This document shows, piece by piece, positions 47,261 through 56,616 of a DNA stretch of 64,000 nucleotides. This stretch comes from FEN-1219 sp963744305 (lineage in GTDB: Bacteria > Pseudomonadota > Gammaproteobacteria > Steroidobacterales > Rariloculaceae): contig CAVUTF010000036.1 of assembly GCA_963744305.1 (NCBI GenBank), positions 103,658-167,657 of the forward strand. The letters run 5' to 3'. The notes below the pieces were generated by a model. The model saw nothing but the letters and a program-made list of their open reading frames with translations. It had not been told where the DNA came from and made no database searches. Numbering within the stretch: the first letter of the stretch is position 1; each line of letters begins with the position of its first letter. A program made the position numbers and the translations under genes.

Positions 47261-49958
47261 ATGTCGCCCGACGGCTCGCGCGCGCGGCGTTCGCGTTCTG
47301 CGCGTCGCCGATGTTGCTCGTCGCGAGCGACTTGCACGCCGCGGAGCGCGCGATCGAGGACGTCCGCTTCGTGAAGCAAGGCGCCGACTGCGACGGCCGA
47401 CGTCGTGTTCTCGTGCCCGGTCGCCTATCTCGGTCACAAGCAGGTCGGACGCCGTCACGGTCAGCGTGCGCGTCGAGCTGGAAGACGCGTGTCGTGCGAC
47501 GATCGGCGCAGGCTTGCGCAGCGAGCTCGTCGATCCGCCGGGCAAAGCGCTGGCCGGCGTCGGCGACGTCGTGTTCGAGACGATCGACGGCCGCAGCGCG
47601 ACGCTCGTGCTGCGGTTGACGCGAGCGGCGGTCGTCACCGCGAATCAAGGCCGCACGCGCGACGTCATCAGTATGGTGCTTTCGCCAGAACCGAGCGCCG
47701 CGCGCGAGATCACGGCCGCGGCCCCGCCCGCGCCCGCTCCAGCGCCCGCGATCACCGCGGAAGCCCCGCCAGCCCCTGTTGCAGTGCCGGCGATCATCGC
47801 CGCGCCGCCGCCCCCGGCCGCGCAGCCGCTTCCCGCGCCTGAGCCGCCGACGGAGCCCCCGCGCCACCGAGGAACCGCCGACGCAGGTCGCGCCGGCGGA
47901 GCAACCGCCGCCGCCGCCCGCCGAGACGGAAGAGCGCCGGCCATTGCGGCTCGTGCAGCGCCCGGAAGAGCGCGGCGAGCGGTTTGCGATTCAGCTCGCA
48001 GCGGACGCGAGCGCGGCGGGGCAAGCCGCCGCGGAAGGTCAGCGCCAACCCGGCGACGTCCTCTACGTGAGCGATCGCGACGTGGGCGGCAAGCAATGGC
48101 AGGAGCTGCGCCTCGGGTTCTTCGACACGGAGCAGCAGGCGCGCGCTCGACTCGCGGAGCTCGAGTCGACGTTTCCGCAGGCGCTCGTCGCGCTCGCCGA
48201 CGTGGCGGAGCAGGACCGCGCGACGGCTTTGCGAGTTGCGCCGCCGCCGGAGCCATAACCGCGGCGCGCGCCGACGAAGCGGGCGCCATCGGCACCGGCA
48301 CCCGCACTGTCCGCCGAGCGCATCGAGGCGCTGCTCGCCGAGGCGAACGATGCGATGCTTGCGGGCAATCACGACCGCAGCATTCAAATTTATTCGCGCC
48401 TGCTCGAGGAGCCCGCTCTGGCAGAGCGGCGACAAGTGCGTGAGCGGCTCGGTATCGCACGCGAGCGCAACGGACAGCTCGCGCAAGCGAAGCTCGAATA
48501 CGAGGCGTATCTCGCAGAATTTCCGGCGGACGCCGATGCGCAGCGCGTGCGCCAGCGCCTCGCAGGTCTCGCGGGCGCGGACACGCCGCGCCAAGAAATC
48601 GCGGCTAGCGCGGCGCCAGAGCCTTCGCTGTGGGAGTTTTCCGGCGGTCTCGCGCAGTACGTGCGCCGCGACGTGCGCGAGCCACTCGAAGGTCTGCCGT
48701 CGACCGAGACCTCCGAGCTCGCGTCGAATCTCGATATCACGACGCGCCGTCACGGCGAGCGCTTCGAGATCATGAGCAGGGTCAACGGCGCATACCACTA
48801 CAACCTGAGCGACGAGAGCGGAAGCCGGCGAGCCAGACGATCAGCTGTATCATCACGAACGCCTACGTGAATCTCACGGACGAGCGCCGCGATTGGGCCG
48901 CCCGGGTCGGCCGGCAATCGCGGTACGGGAGCGGCGTCGTCGGCCGTTTCGACGGCGCGCATGCGAGCTACCAATGGCGGCCCGATATCGCGTTGAACTT
49001 GACGCTCGGCCGCCCGGTCGAGTATCCGCGGCATGCGGTGGACAAGCACCGTCAATTCATCGGAGTGAGCGCCGATCTCGATCGAGCTCGTGCGCGAGTG
49101 GGATTTCAGCTTCTTCGCGATCGCCCAGGAGGTCGACGGCATCGCCGATCGGCAAGCGACGCGGCGCGGAGGCGCGCTACCGCGGCGAGAACTGGAGCAT
49201 GGTCGGCGCAATCGACGTCGATCTGTCGTACGGCGTGCTCAACTCGGCGCTCGTCGTGGCGAATTGGCGCGCCACGGACAAGCTCACGCTCAACGGCCGC
49301 TTCAACGTCGGTGCCGCCCCCTACCTCACGACGCGCAACGCGCTGATCGGCAGGTCCGAGGCGTCGGTCGACGACCTGCTCGAGACCTACTCCGAGGAGC
49401 AAGTTCGAACGCTAGCGAGAGACCGCACGGCGCAAATGCGCAACGCCGCCGTCGGCGTCGGGTGGCCGCTGTTTGATCGGTTTCAGGTGAACGCCGACAT
49501 CGGCTTCTACGACTTCGATGCGACCGTCGAGTCCGGCGGAGTCAGCGCACTGCCGGATCGCGGACGGCAGACGTTCTTCTACACGAGCTTCGTCGGCTCG
49601 AGCATCGTCAAGGACGGCGATACGGCGATGTTCTCGTACCGCCGCAGCAGCACGCACAGCGCGACGAGCGACACAGTGCTCTTCGACTGGCGCTTGCCGA
49701 CGACTCATCGGCTGCGTCTGAATCCGCGCCTCGCGTTGTCGTCGCGCTCGATGGTGGGCGAGACATCCGACGAGTGGGTTGCCGCGCCCATGCTGCGAGT
49801 GGGTTATCGGTGGCCGCGCCACCATCAGTTCGAGGTCGAGCTCGGCGCTGCGCTCGCTACGCGCGAGATCATCGTTCTCGACCCGATGGGGCTGACCGCG
49901 CCGGACGGAGGACAGCTCCGAGTACTTCATAAACGCCGGCTATTGGTGGGAGTTTTGA
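47261..49958 (+). CDS. SPOR/TPR outer-membrane beta-barrel protein (frameshifted)
   Basis: About 895 residues from many frame pieces. Order: signal region (ARAAFAFCASPMLLVASDLH), an AMIN-like domain (AERAIEDVRFVKQGADC, DAVTVSVRVELEDACRATIG), a Pro/Ala-rich linker, a SPOR-like domain (FAIQLAADASAAGQ, WQELRLGFFDTEQQARARLA), TPR-like helices (HDRSIQIYSRLLEEPALAER) and a long beta-strand-rich region (GERFEIMSRVNGAYHYNLSD, NWSMVGAIDVDLSYGVLNSA, FNVGAAPYLTTRNALIGRSE). It ends NAGYWWEF, the Phe terminus of outer-membrane barrels, at TGA 49956. The start at ATG 47261 is uncertain; ATG 47311 is an alternative. It may anchor the cytochromes and form their pore. Confidence 0.65.
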
Positions 49959-49960
49959 GC

Positions 49961-50523
49961 ATGGCAAACACGATGAGACGCATGTTGCTCGCGACCTTGT
50001 TGGCCGCCATCTACGGTTGCGCGAGCGAGCCGCCGGTGCAATCCGCTCTGGACGACAAGGGAGTCACGTGGAGCAGCACGCCCGCGCTGATCACTCTGGC
50101 GCGCTCCGCGCCGCGATTTTCCGCCGCGGCACGCGACTACCTCTATGTCGCACCGATGGAGGAGAACGACAGCGGAAAACGTCGGCATTATCTGTGGCTA
50201 GGCTCCGCATCGACGGTCGATCGCGCAAGATCGGGTGCGACCCCGAGCATCGGGCGTTGCGCTGTTCATCATCGTCGACGGTGTACCCATAGCGTTGCCG
50301 CTCACGCCGTGGGAGCCAGACTTCGGCACGCTCGCCGCACCACGCGCCGGCGCCGATCTACGCAGCCCAGCGCGCGCAGGTGACGCTGGACCAGCTCGAG
50401 CGGTTTGCCAACGCGCAGACCATGGAGGTGCAGCTCGTGACCGACGATGCGGTCGCTTTGCGCTACGAGCTCTGGGACGGCGCGTGGTCGCAATGGCACG
50501 CATTCGTGATCGGCGTCGAGTGA
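49961..50523 (+). CDS. lipoprotein of the cytochrome cluster (frameshifted)
   Basis: About 187 residues. MANTMRRMLLATLLAAIYGC is a lipoprotein signal with lipobox Cys20. The mature part reads LDDKGVTWSSTPALITLARS, RFSAAARDYLYVAPMEENDS and HYLWLGSASTVDRARSG; then, after one or two frame changes, ALFIIVDGVPIALPLTPWEP, TLDQLERFANAQTMEVQLVT and LWDGAWSQWHAFVIGVE. No domain was recognised. ATG 49961 is two bases after the barrel stop, so it is the last gene of the operon. It is probably an envelope-assembly or accessory lipoprotein. Confidence 0.68.
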
Positions 50524-50646
50524 GTCGCGAACGGCGTTCGATGACAGCGCGCGGTGACGTGCCCCTCCGCGGAGGGATTTTGCACCAAGGTTGTGCATCA
50601 ATAAGACGCCGGCCGCGGACGCACGGCGCCGCGGCCAGACGATAGA

Positions 50647-51303
50647 TCAGTCGCGGTATGCCTCGAGGTTGTGCGCGAGCGGTGAGCCGATCGGTGCATT
50701 CGCGGACGCCTGCTGACGGTGCTCGGCAGCGGCGGACAAATCAGTCGTCATCATCGAGCGCGCGAACTCGACGTCGGCGTTCGCACCGGCGAGCTCCAGC
50801 ACCTTACCCAGCATGGCGTACCCGTCGAGCTCGTTGACCTCGGCATACCCTGTCGACGGCGCGTCGATCGAAGCAAGCAAGTCATGGCGGCCGACGATGG
50901 CAGCTTGGCGATAGGTCTCGATGAGGTAGCCAGCGTCGAACCATGCGAGCGCATCCTCCTGACCCCGCGCGGCCTGGCTCGTTACGCGGCCGACAACGGC
51001 GTCGAGCAACTGCGCCGCGATCTTCGGCCGCTCCATGCCGTAAATCGTCGCGCGCCGCATGTTCTCCATTCGCGCGAGCAGCGGCGCGTCGCTCGACAGG
51101 AGCTCGAGAGTGTCACGGGCAACCTGCCGACGTCGTAGGAACGATCGGGCGTGTTCCAACCGCGCCCGGCGCCCCATAGGCAGGAGCTTCGCGCTTCCGG
51201 TTTCCAAGGGATGACAGATCAGCGGGGGACCGGCGTCCGCCGTGGCGGAGAGCAGCACGAGCACGGCGAAGGCGCAGATGGGGTTGAGTCTGACGTTGCG
51301 CAT
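50647..51303 (-). CDS. exported hypothetical protein (frameshifted)
   Basis: About 219 residues. MRNVRLNPICAFAVLVLLSA is a signal peptide, followed by GPPLICHPLETGSAKLLPMG. A compensated pair of frameshifts near 51170 and 51120 hides WNTPDRSYDVGRLP. The rest reads DTLELLSSDAPLLARMENMR, YGMERPKIAAQLLDAVVGRV and EVNELDGYAMLGKVLELAGA. Helical, without a recognised family. GPPLICHP could be a haem-like or redox motif, but there is no CXXCH. It is convergent with the lipoprotein of the cytochrome cluster and divergent from the TolB-like regulator. Confidence 0.65.
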   Translation of the reverse strand: MRNVRLNPICAFAVLVLLSATADAGPPLICHPLETGSAKLLPMGRRARLEHARSFLRRRQVARDTLELLSSDAPLLARMENMRRATIYGMERPKIAAQLLDAVVGRVTSQAARGQEDALAWFDAGYLIETYRQAAIVGRHDLLASIDAPSTGYAEVNELDGYAMLGKVLELAGANADVEFARSMMTTDLSAAAEHRQQASANAPIGSPLAHNLEAYRD

Positions 51304-51435
51304 TGGGAAACTCCGAATAATTCGTTGAGCGCGCAGTGTCGCCTGCCGCCATGGAGTCGCGGCAGTGAGTGACTGCAATGTAACGGTTACTAACGGCGGC
51401 GGTCGCTCGCCAATCCCGATTCAGTGCGGTGTCGA

Positions 51436-52302
51436 ATGTGGGACACTACCATCGTGACGCCCTCCCCCGACGCCGTTCGGCTCGAGCTTGATCGCGTGCT
51501 TGCAAGCAGCACGTTCACGGGCAGTCCACGCCTATCCCGCTTTCTGCGGTTCGTCGTCGAGCGCACGCTCGCGGGCGAAGGCGAGCGGCTCAAAGAATAC
51601 GTCATCGGCGTCGAAGTCTTCGATCGCGACGGCGAGTACGACCCGCGCGTCGACTCGATCGTTCGCGTCGAGGCCGGCCGCTTGCGCACGAAGCTCGAGG
51701 AATACTACCAACGCGCGGGCGCGGCCGATCCCGTGATCATTAGCATCCAGCGCGGCGGCTACGCGCCGGTTTTCGACGAGCGACCCGCGCAAACGGCGGC
51801 GCCCAAGATCGCTCGCCGACCGCTACCGCTCCGATTGCTCGGGGCGACGACCGCAGTCGCGCTCGTGATCGCTGCGCTCGCGGCGTGGAACGCGGAGCGC
51901 GGTTCGCCCGTGCCGACGTCGCCACCGCGCATCGCCGTGCTGCCGTTCGTCACGACGGCGGGCGATTCGGCTGCGCAAGACCTCGCCACTCGCGTCACCG
52001 AGGGCGTCACCGCGAAGCTCGTGAGCGGTGGGAGCTTCAGCGTCGTCTCGAGCCAGAGCGCTCGAAGCTTCGCTGGCAGCGATCGGCCGTCGAGCGAGAT
52101 CGCGCGCAAGCTGCAAGCCAATTTGCTATTGCACGCGCGCCTGCTCGTCGAGAACGGCGCGCTGCGTGTCGAGGCGATTCTCGTTGACGGGGCGACCGAC
52201 GAGAAGTTTTGGGTGGAGAGCTTCGTCGCGCCCGCGCAAGAGCTGAACGCGCTCGAGCAGCGCATCGCGGCGGCGGCCGAGTCAGCAAGCCGTCGCCGCT
52301 GA
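51436..52302 (+). CDS. membrane regulator with N-terminal HTH-like and TolB-like domains
   Basis: 288 residues, intact. The N-terminus has a familiar domain (LDRVLASSTFTGSPRLSRFL, RFVVERTLAGEGERLKEYVI, EVFDRDGEYDPRVDSIVRVE, AGRLRTKLEEYYQRAGAADP) seen before TolB/adenylate-cyclase-like sensors in Steroidobacter and Acidobacteria. A membrane segment follows (LLGATTAVALVIAALAAW), then a periplasmic TolB-N-like domain (PPRIAVLPFVTTAGDSAAQD, VTEGVTAKLVSGGSFSVVSS). GTG 51424 in the same frame is an alternative start. It probably regulates transcription or a sensor complex. It is convergent with the SARP-hydrolase gene, overlapping by 21 bases. Confidence 0.76.
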   Translation: MWDTTIVTPSPDAVRLELDRVLASSTFTGSPRLSRFLRFVVERTLAGEGERLKEYVIGVEVFDRDGEYDPRVDSIVRVEAGRLRTKLEEYYQRAGAADPVIISIQRGGYAPVFDERPAQTAAPKIARRPLPLRLLGATTAVALVIAALAAWNAERGSPVPTSPPRIAVLPFVTTAGDSAAQDLATRVTEGVTAKLVSGGSFSVVSSQSARSFAGSDRPSSEIARKLQANLLLHARLLVENGALRVEAILVDGATDEKFWVESFVAPAQELNALEQRIAAAAESASRRR

Positions 52303-53917
52303 GAGCGGAAACGGGTGTGCTCTAGCTCGGGGGCGCTCCGCCAGAAATTTCCTGACCGCGTCCACGAACACTTGCGACGCAGGCTCCCGTCCGAGCAGCA
52401 AATGGCCGTCGCTCTCGAGGCCGAGAAACTCGGCGTTCGGAATGGCTGCGGCGATGTCGCGGCCTATGCTGACGGGCATGCGCCGGTCGCCCAGCGAATG
52501 GATCACGAGCGTCGGCACGGTGACCTTCGCAAGCTGATGCCGTACGTCGATGTCGCCGAAAGCCGATAGAAACCGCGCCGCGTTCTCCGGCGACGTCGTG
52601 CGCCGCTGAAACTCATTGAACCAGTTGAGCTCCTCGATCGTCGCGCTCGGCATGAAAGTCGACGAGAAGATCTGCCGATAGGCCGGGTTGTCCTGGCCCC
52701 ATCCCGTCTCGGTGAGCGCGATCACGGCCTCGCGCTCCTTCGTGATCTCCGGCGTCGCGTTGATCCGCCAGCCCGCAGGGTAGGCGCCAAACAAGATCAA
52801 GTGCGACACGCGCTTAGGGATGCCGCACCGCGTACTCGATCGAGACCGCGCCGCCCTGCGAGATGCCGAGCAACGCGAATCGCTCGAGCTTTAGCTCGTC
52901 GATCACGGTTTCGAGATCGGTCACGAATACGTCGAACGAGATCTCGTCGACATCCCAGTCGGACAGCCCGTTGCCGCGCTCGTCGTAGCGCACGAACAGG
53001 TGGTCGCGCGCGAGCTCGCGAAACAGCGGGCTCCAAATCGGCGCGTCCCAGTCGAGCTCGAGATGGCTGAGCCAGTTCGCGGCCTTGACCAGCGGCGGGC
53101 CCGGCGCCGACCGACGCATACGCGATTCGCACGCCGTCGGCGGCGGTGCAGAACTGAATCCGTTGGCGCGCCAGCAGTTGCCGGACGGGCGGGCTCGCGG
53201 GCGGGCGCGCGCGCTCCTGGTTCGTGACAGCGCGTCGCCCCTCGGGCCACTCGATGCCCGCGTTCCGGAACCGCCCGCTCAAATCGCGCGCGAGCGCGTC
53301 AGCCTCGGCGTCGCGGCCCGTTTGCTTCAATTGCGCGACGAGCTGCGTGGCGGCGCGCGGCTCGAAAGGATCGGCCTCGAGCATTCTTGCTCCACTTCAA
53401 GGCTTGATTCGCGGTCAGATCCGGATGCTGCGCCAAGCGCTCGAGCACGCGGATTCTCAACCTCGCGAGCTCCTCTCGTTCCGCCGACGAGCCAGCGCTG
53501 AAACGGCTGCTGGTTCGGCAGGTCGAGCCCGTCGAGCAGCGGCTCTTCGAGCCGCTCGGCAATCGCCGACAATTCGTCGGCGTCGACGGTCTGCTCCTCG
53601 ACCCGCGCCTCGAGCGAGCGCATGTCGATCTCGATGCCGGCCGTCTGCAACGCGACGCGCTCGCGATCGGCGATCAGCCGCTCGCACGCGCCGTCGTTGA
53701 CGAGCGGCCGCAGCTTGTTCAGGGACCAGCGCAGCGCCGCGCGCGGATCGTCGGGCAGCTCGAACAGCATTTCGCAGAGCCGGTCGCGGCGGTGCGGTCT
53801 CGCAGTCAGCGCGAGATACGCGAGCAACGCACGCGTCTTCTTCGACGCCGGCAGCGGCAAGACTTGCCCGTCGCGCCGCACCATGAGCTCGCCCAAGGTC
53901 TGAATCGAAAGTCCCAC
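52282..53917 (-). CDS. SARP-type regulatory domain fused to alpha/beta hydrolase (frameshifted)
   Basis: About 545 residues. The N-terminal SARP/winged-helix domain reads SIQTLGELMVRRDGQVLPLP, SKKTRALLAYLALTARPHRR and ALRWSLNKLRPLVND; a BTAD-like helical region follows (VALQTAGIEIDMRSLEARVE, EADPFEPRAATQLVAQLKQT). The C-terminal alpha/beta hydrolase has NWLSHLELDWDAPIWSPLFR, FVRYDERGNGLSDWDVDEIS, the nucleophile elbow LLGISQGGAVSIEY (GxSxG), the acid in HSLGDRRMPVS and His in LESDGHLLLG. At least four frame changes are needed (near 53460, 53390, 53110 and 52810). The fusion would link a hydrolase sensor to transcription; ligand and targets are unknown. Confidence 0.78.
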
Positions 53918-54118
53918 GATCCGCCGAACTCTATTTCAGTGCTTCCGTCGAAGTTTCCCCGTTTCGCCGCCCAAATTCCACGCTCGTTCATACGGTCGTT
54001 CCAACGATTGGCGTCTAAGATGCTGCCCCTTCCCGGGGCCGCTACAGCGGCACGCCGGCGGCGAACAATCGCTCTAACGAACGCTGAACATTTAGTGAGC
54101 CAACAAGGAGGACTTGAG

Positions 54119-54526
54119 ATGAAACGCAAAGCGTTGCTCTGTTTCGTCGCGGGTTTTGGACTGCTCATTGCGGCGGCATCGACTCACGCACACCACGCGT
54201 TCTCCGCGGAGTTCGACGCCGAGAAGCCGCTCAAGGTGACCGGCACCGTTACCAAGGTGGAGTGGCAGAACCCGCATACGTGGTTTTACATCGACGTCGA
54301 GGATGGCGACGGAAACGTGACGAGCTGGGGCATGGAACTGGCGAGTCCGAATCTCCTGATGCGCAACGGCTGGACGCGCTCGTCGATGAAGAACGGCGAC
54401 GTCGTCACGGTGGAGGGTTTCCACGCGAAGAACGGCAGCAACAACGGCAACGCGCGCGTCGTCACACTGACCGCGACCGGAGAGCGGCTGCTTGGCGGCT
54501 CGAGCGGCGGGCGCAGGGAGGAGTGA
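54119..54526 (+). CDS. DUF6152 family exported protein
   Basis: 135 residues, intact. MKRKALLCFVAGFGLLIAAA is the signal, then AHHAFSAEFDAEKPLKVTGT, KVEWQNPHTWFYIDVEDGDG and VVTVEGFHAKNGSNNGNARV. The layout AHHxF, PHTWFYIDV is the same as at 14320 and 29351. Start ATG 54119 is preceded by AAGGAGGAC. The next gene begins two bases after the stop. Two-gene DUF6152/partner modules like this are common in these genomes; the function is not established. Confidence 0.82.
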   Translation: MKRKALLCFVAGFGLLIAAASTHAHHAFSAEFDAEKPLKVTGTVTKVEWQNPHTWFYIDVEDGDGNVTSWGMELASPNLLMRNGWTRSSMKNGDVVTVEGFHAKNGSNNGNARVVTLTATGERLLGGSSGGRREE

Positions 54527-54528
54527 GC

Positions 54529-55341
54529 ATGAGCATGCACACGATCACCGCGCTCCTGATGGCGCTCGTAGCGGCCGGCCCGGCCGCCGCGCAGTGGACG
54601 AAAACGCCCGACCACTCGATTCCGCGTACTGCCGCGGGCGAGCCCGACCTCGCGGCGCCGACGCCGAACGCAGCGCACGGGAAACCGGACCTGTCGGGCG
54701 TCTGGATGCCTGACGCCGAGCCAGTGCCGCCGGACGTTCAGACCGTCGAAGGCGATCACCCGTTTCCGCGCTACATGATCAACATCACGGCCGACATGAA
54801 GCCCGAGGAGGTGCCGCTCCAACCGTGGGCCGCCGAGCTTTTGCAGCAGCGGATCGACGCGAAAGGGACGGCTTCGCCGATGGCGTACTGCAAGCCGACC
54901 GGCGTGCCGTGGATCAACTCGATCCCGCTGCCGTACAAGATCGTGCAGACGCCGCGATTGATCCTGATCCTCTACGAAGAGAGCACCGTGTTCCGGCAGA
55001 TCTTTCTCGACGGCCGCAAACCCGTCGAGGACGCTGTGCCGCGGTGGATGGGCTACTCGACCGGCCGATGGGAGGGCGACGAGCTCGTCGTCGAGACGGT
55101 CGGCCTCACCGATCAATCATGGCTCGACGGAATGGGCCACCCGCATAGCGACCGGCTGCGCCTGATCGAAAGGTTCCGCCGCCGCGATGCGGGACATCTC
55201 GACATCGAAGTGACGGTCGACGATCCGGGCGCGTACACGCGGCCGATCACGTATACGATCAAGACGACGGCCGTTCCGGACGACGATCTCCTCGAGTATT
55301 TCTGCACGGAGAACGAGAAGAGCAGCGCAAACTACAAATAG
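54529..55341 (+). CDS. exported protein of the DUF6152-partner family
   Basis: 270 residues, intact: signal peptide MHTITALLMALVAAGPAAAQ, then DLSGVWMPDAEPVPPDVQTV, KPTGVPWINSIPLPYKIVQT and GYSTGRWEGDELVVETVGLT. The GxWxGDxLVVET motif is shared with 24568, 29351 and 14736. It starts two bases after the DUF6152 gene, with AGGGAGGAG just upstream. A stem-loop (55341-55372) follows its stop. The function is unknown; the repeated pairing with DUF6152 suggests one complex or pathway. Confidence 0.76.
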   Translation: MSMHTITALLMALVAAGPAAAQWTKTPDHSIPRTAAGEPDLAAPTPNAAHGKPDLSGVWMPDAEPVPPDVQTVEGDHPFPRYMINITADMKPEEVPLQPWAAELLQQRIDAKGTASPMAYCKPTGVPWINSIPLPYKIVQTPRLILILYEESTVFRQIFLDGRKPVEDAVPRWMGYSTGRWEGDELVVETVGLTDQSWLDGMGHPHSDRLRLIERFRRRDAGHLDIEVTVDDPGAYTRPITYTIKTTAVPDDDLLEYFCTENEKSSANYK

Positions 55342-55695
55342 AGCGGCGCGAAGGCGCATTCGCGCGGCGCTCGCAACCAGCATCGCGTGCGCGTGGCTTC
55401 CGCCGTGGTCCGGGGTTATCTGCGCCTGACCGTTGACTGCCGCGGGGCGACGCCACGCTTGGCGGACTTTGCGAGTCTGACTGTCCACCCACAGACGCCG
55501 AATCGACTTTCGGAACAAGCAGATTTCCGTTATCAGGAGCGGTTTCGAGCAAGGTCCACATACACTCTAGTTCGAGTTCCACCCTCTCCGCCAACACCCT
55601 AGTAACGGCGCGGCTTACAGCGCTTCTTCCCTTCCAGTGTATACGCTGGTATCACAGCTTTCGCTTCGTGATGAGCTGATGATTGGCCGGTCTAT
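55342..55695. other. intergenic region
   Basis: About 350 bases with no convincing gene. It begins with an imperfect stem-loop (55341-55372) that may end the DUF6152 operon. Otherwise nothing is recognised. Confidence 0.45.
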
Positions 55696-56415
55696 TCAAG
55701 AATCGTGCGCCGCAGGCCGGCAAGGGATTTGAGCCTTTGGGCTCACGACTTCGGCGGCGGGGATCGGCTGTGCATCCCGTGGCGTTTCGTATGGGTCGAC
55801 GCACTCGACAGTCATTGGTTGACACCACCGACGATTCGCATTGCTCGGCTGTGCGCCACGTACCCGCTCGCACGGCGATTGTGTATCCCGCGTCGCATTG
55901 CGCGAGGACAAAGGCCGTCGCCGGTCAGCGCCGGCCAATTCGATAATGCGCTGCGTATTGTTTACTTCTCTATGTTCGAGCGAGTGAGTAGCAACGCATT
56001 GCCACTTTCCGTCAGGCATCTTGACCCATGTATCCGTCCAGCGGAAATGGTCATCGAAAGGCTTGCCCTGACTCATCGGTGCCTTGAACCTTACGTCGCC
56101 CGTCGCGATGGCCGTGTCACCAAATACCGTCACCTTCATGTCCGGATACTCGACACTCGAATACTTGGTGGCTCTCTCACGGGCCAAAAACTCGGCCTTG
56201 TTGAGGACTTTTCCAACACCGGATGTCTCTACGAACTTGTCGGCCAGCAGCGGAGCGACGAGGTCGGGATTATTCGTCTTCTGTGACTGCAACCACTGAT
56301 CTTCCAGCGCCAAGATAGCTTTCTCGGTCGCGCCGCTCGCCTGTTGAGCCTGCGACAATGAAGCGCTCCCTAGCGACAGCAGAGCGAGCAGACACCAGAG
56401 CCATGTTCTCTTCAT
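55696..56415 (-). CDS. DUF4440/NTF2-like exported protein with doubtful C-terminus
   Basis: ATG 56415 starts MKRTWLWCLLALLSLGSASL, a signal peptide. The NTF2-like fold follows: AILALEDQWLQSQKTNNPDL, LLADKFVETSGVGKVLNKAE, KVTVFGDTAIATGDVRFKAP and TWVKMPDGKWQCVATHS. Normal family members end about here (about 155 residues), yet the frame runs on for a further 80 low-complexity basic residues to 55696. The tail is probably a reading error past a frameshift or a missing stop near 55960. RBS GGGGATAT is weak. Confidence 0.72.
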   Translation of the reverse strand: MKRTWLWCLLALLSLGSASLSQAQQASGATEKAILALEDQWLQSQKTNNPDLVAPLLADKFVETSGVGKVLNKAEFLARERATKYSSVEYPDMKVTVFGDTAIATGDVRFKAPMSQGKPFDDHFRWTDTWVKMPDGKWQCVATHSLEHREVNNTQRIIELAGADRRRPLSSRNATRDTQSPCERVRGAQPSNANRRWCQPMTVECVDPYETPRDAQPIPAAEVVSPKAQIPCRPAAHDS

Positions 56416-56616
56416 AGATATCCCCTTGTTTGCTGAATTTTGCGGCAATTTCGGCCAAGCACTCGATGGCCGATGCGCCGATGGATTAGATACCCAAAGC
56501 AGGAGACTGTCCAATCGAACCATCGAGCTTTGGGGCCTCGGCCCCTATGCTCTTTTAGGTGTCTAGTGGTCGATACCGGACCGGTCCCGAAGGAAGACTA
56601 TTTGGCGGCGTCGCCG

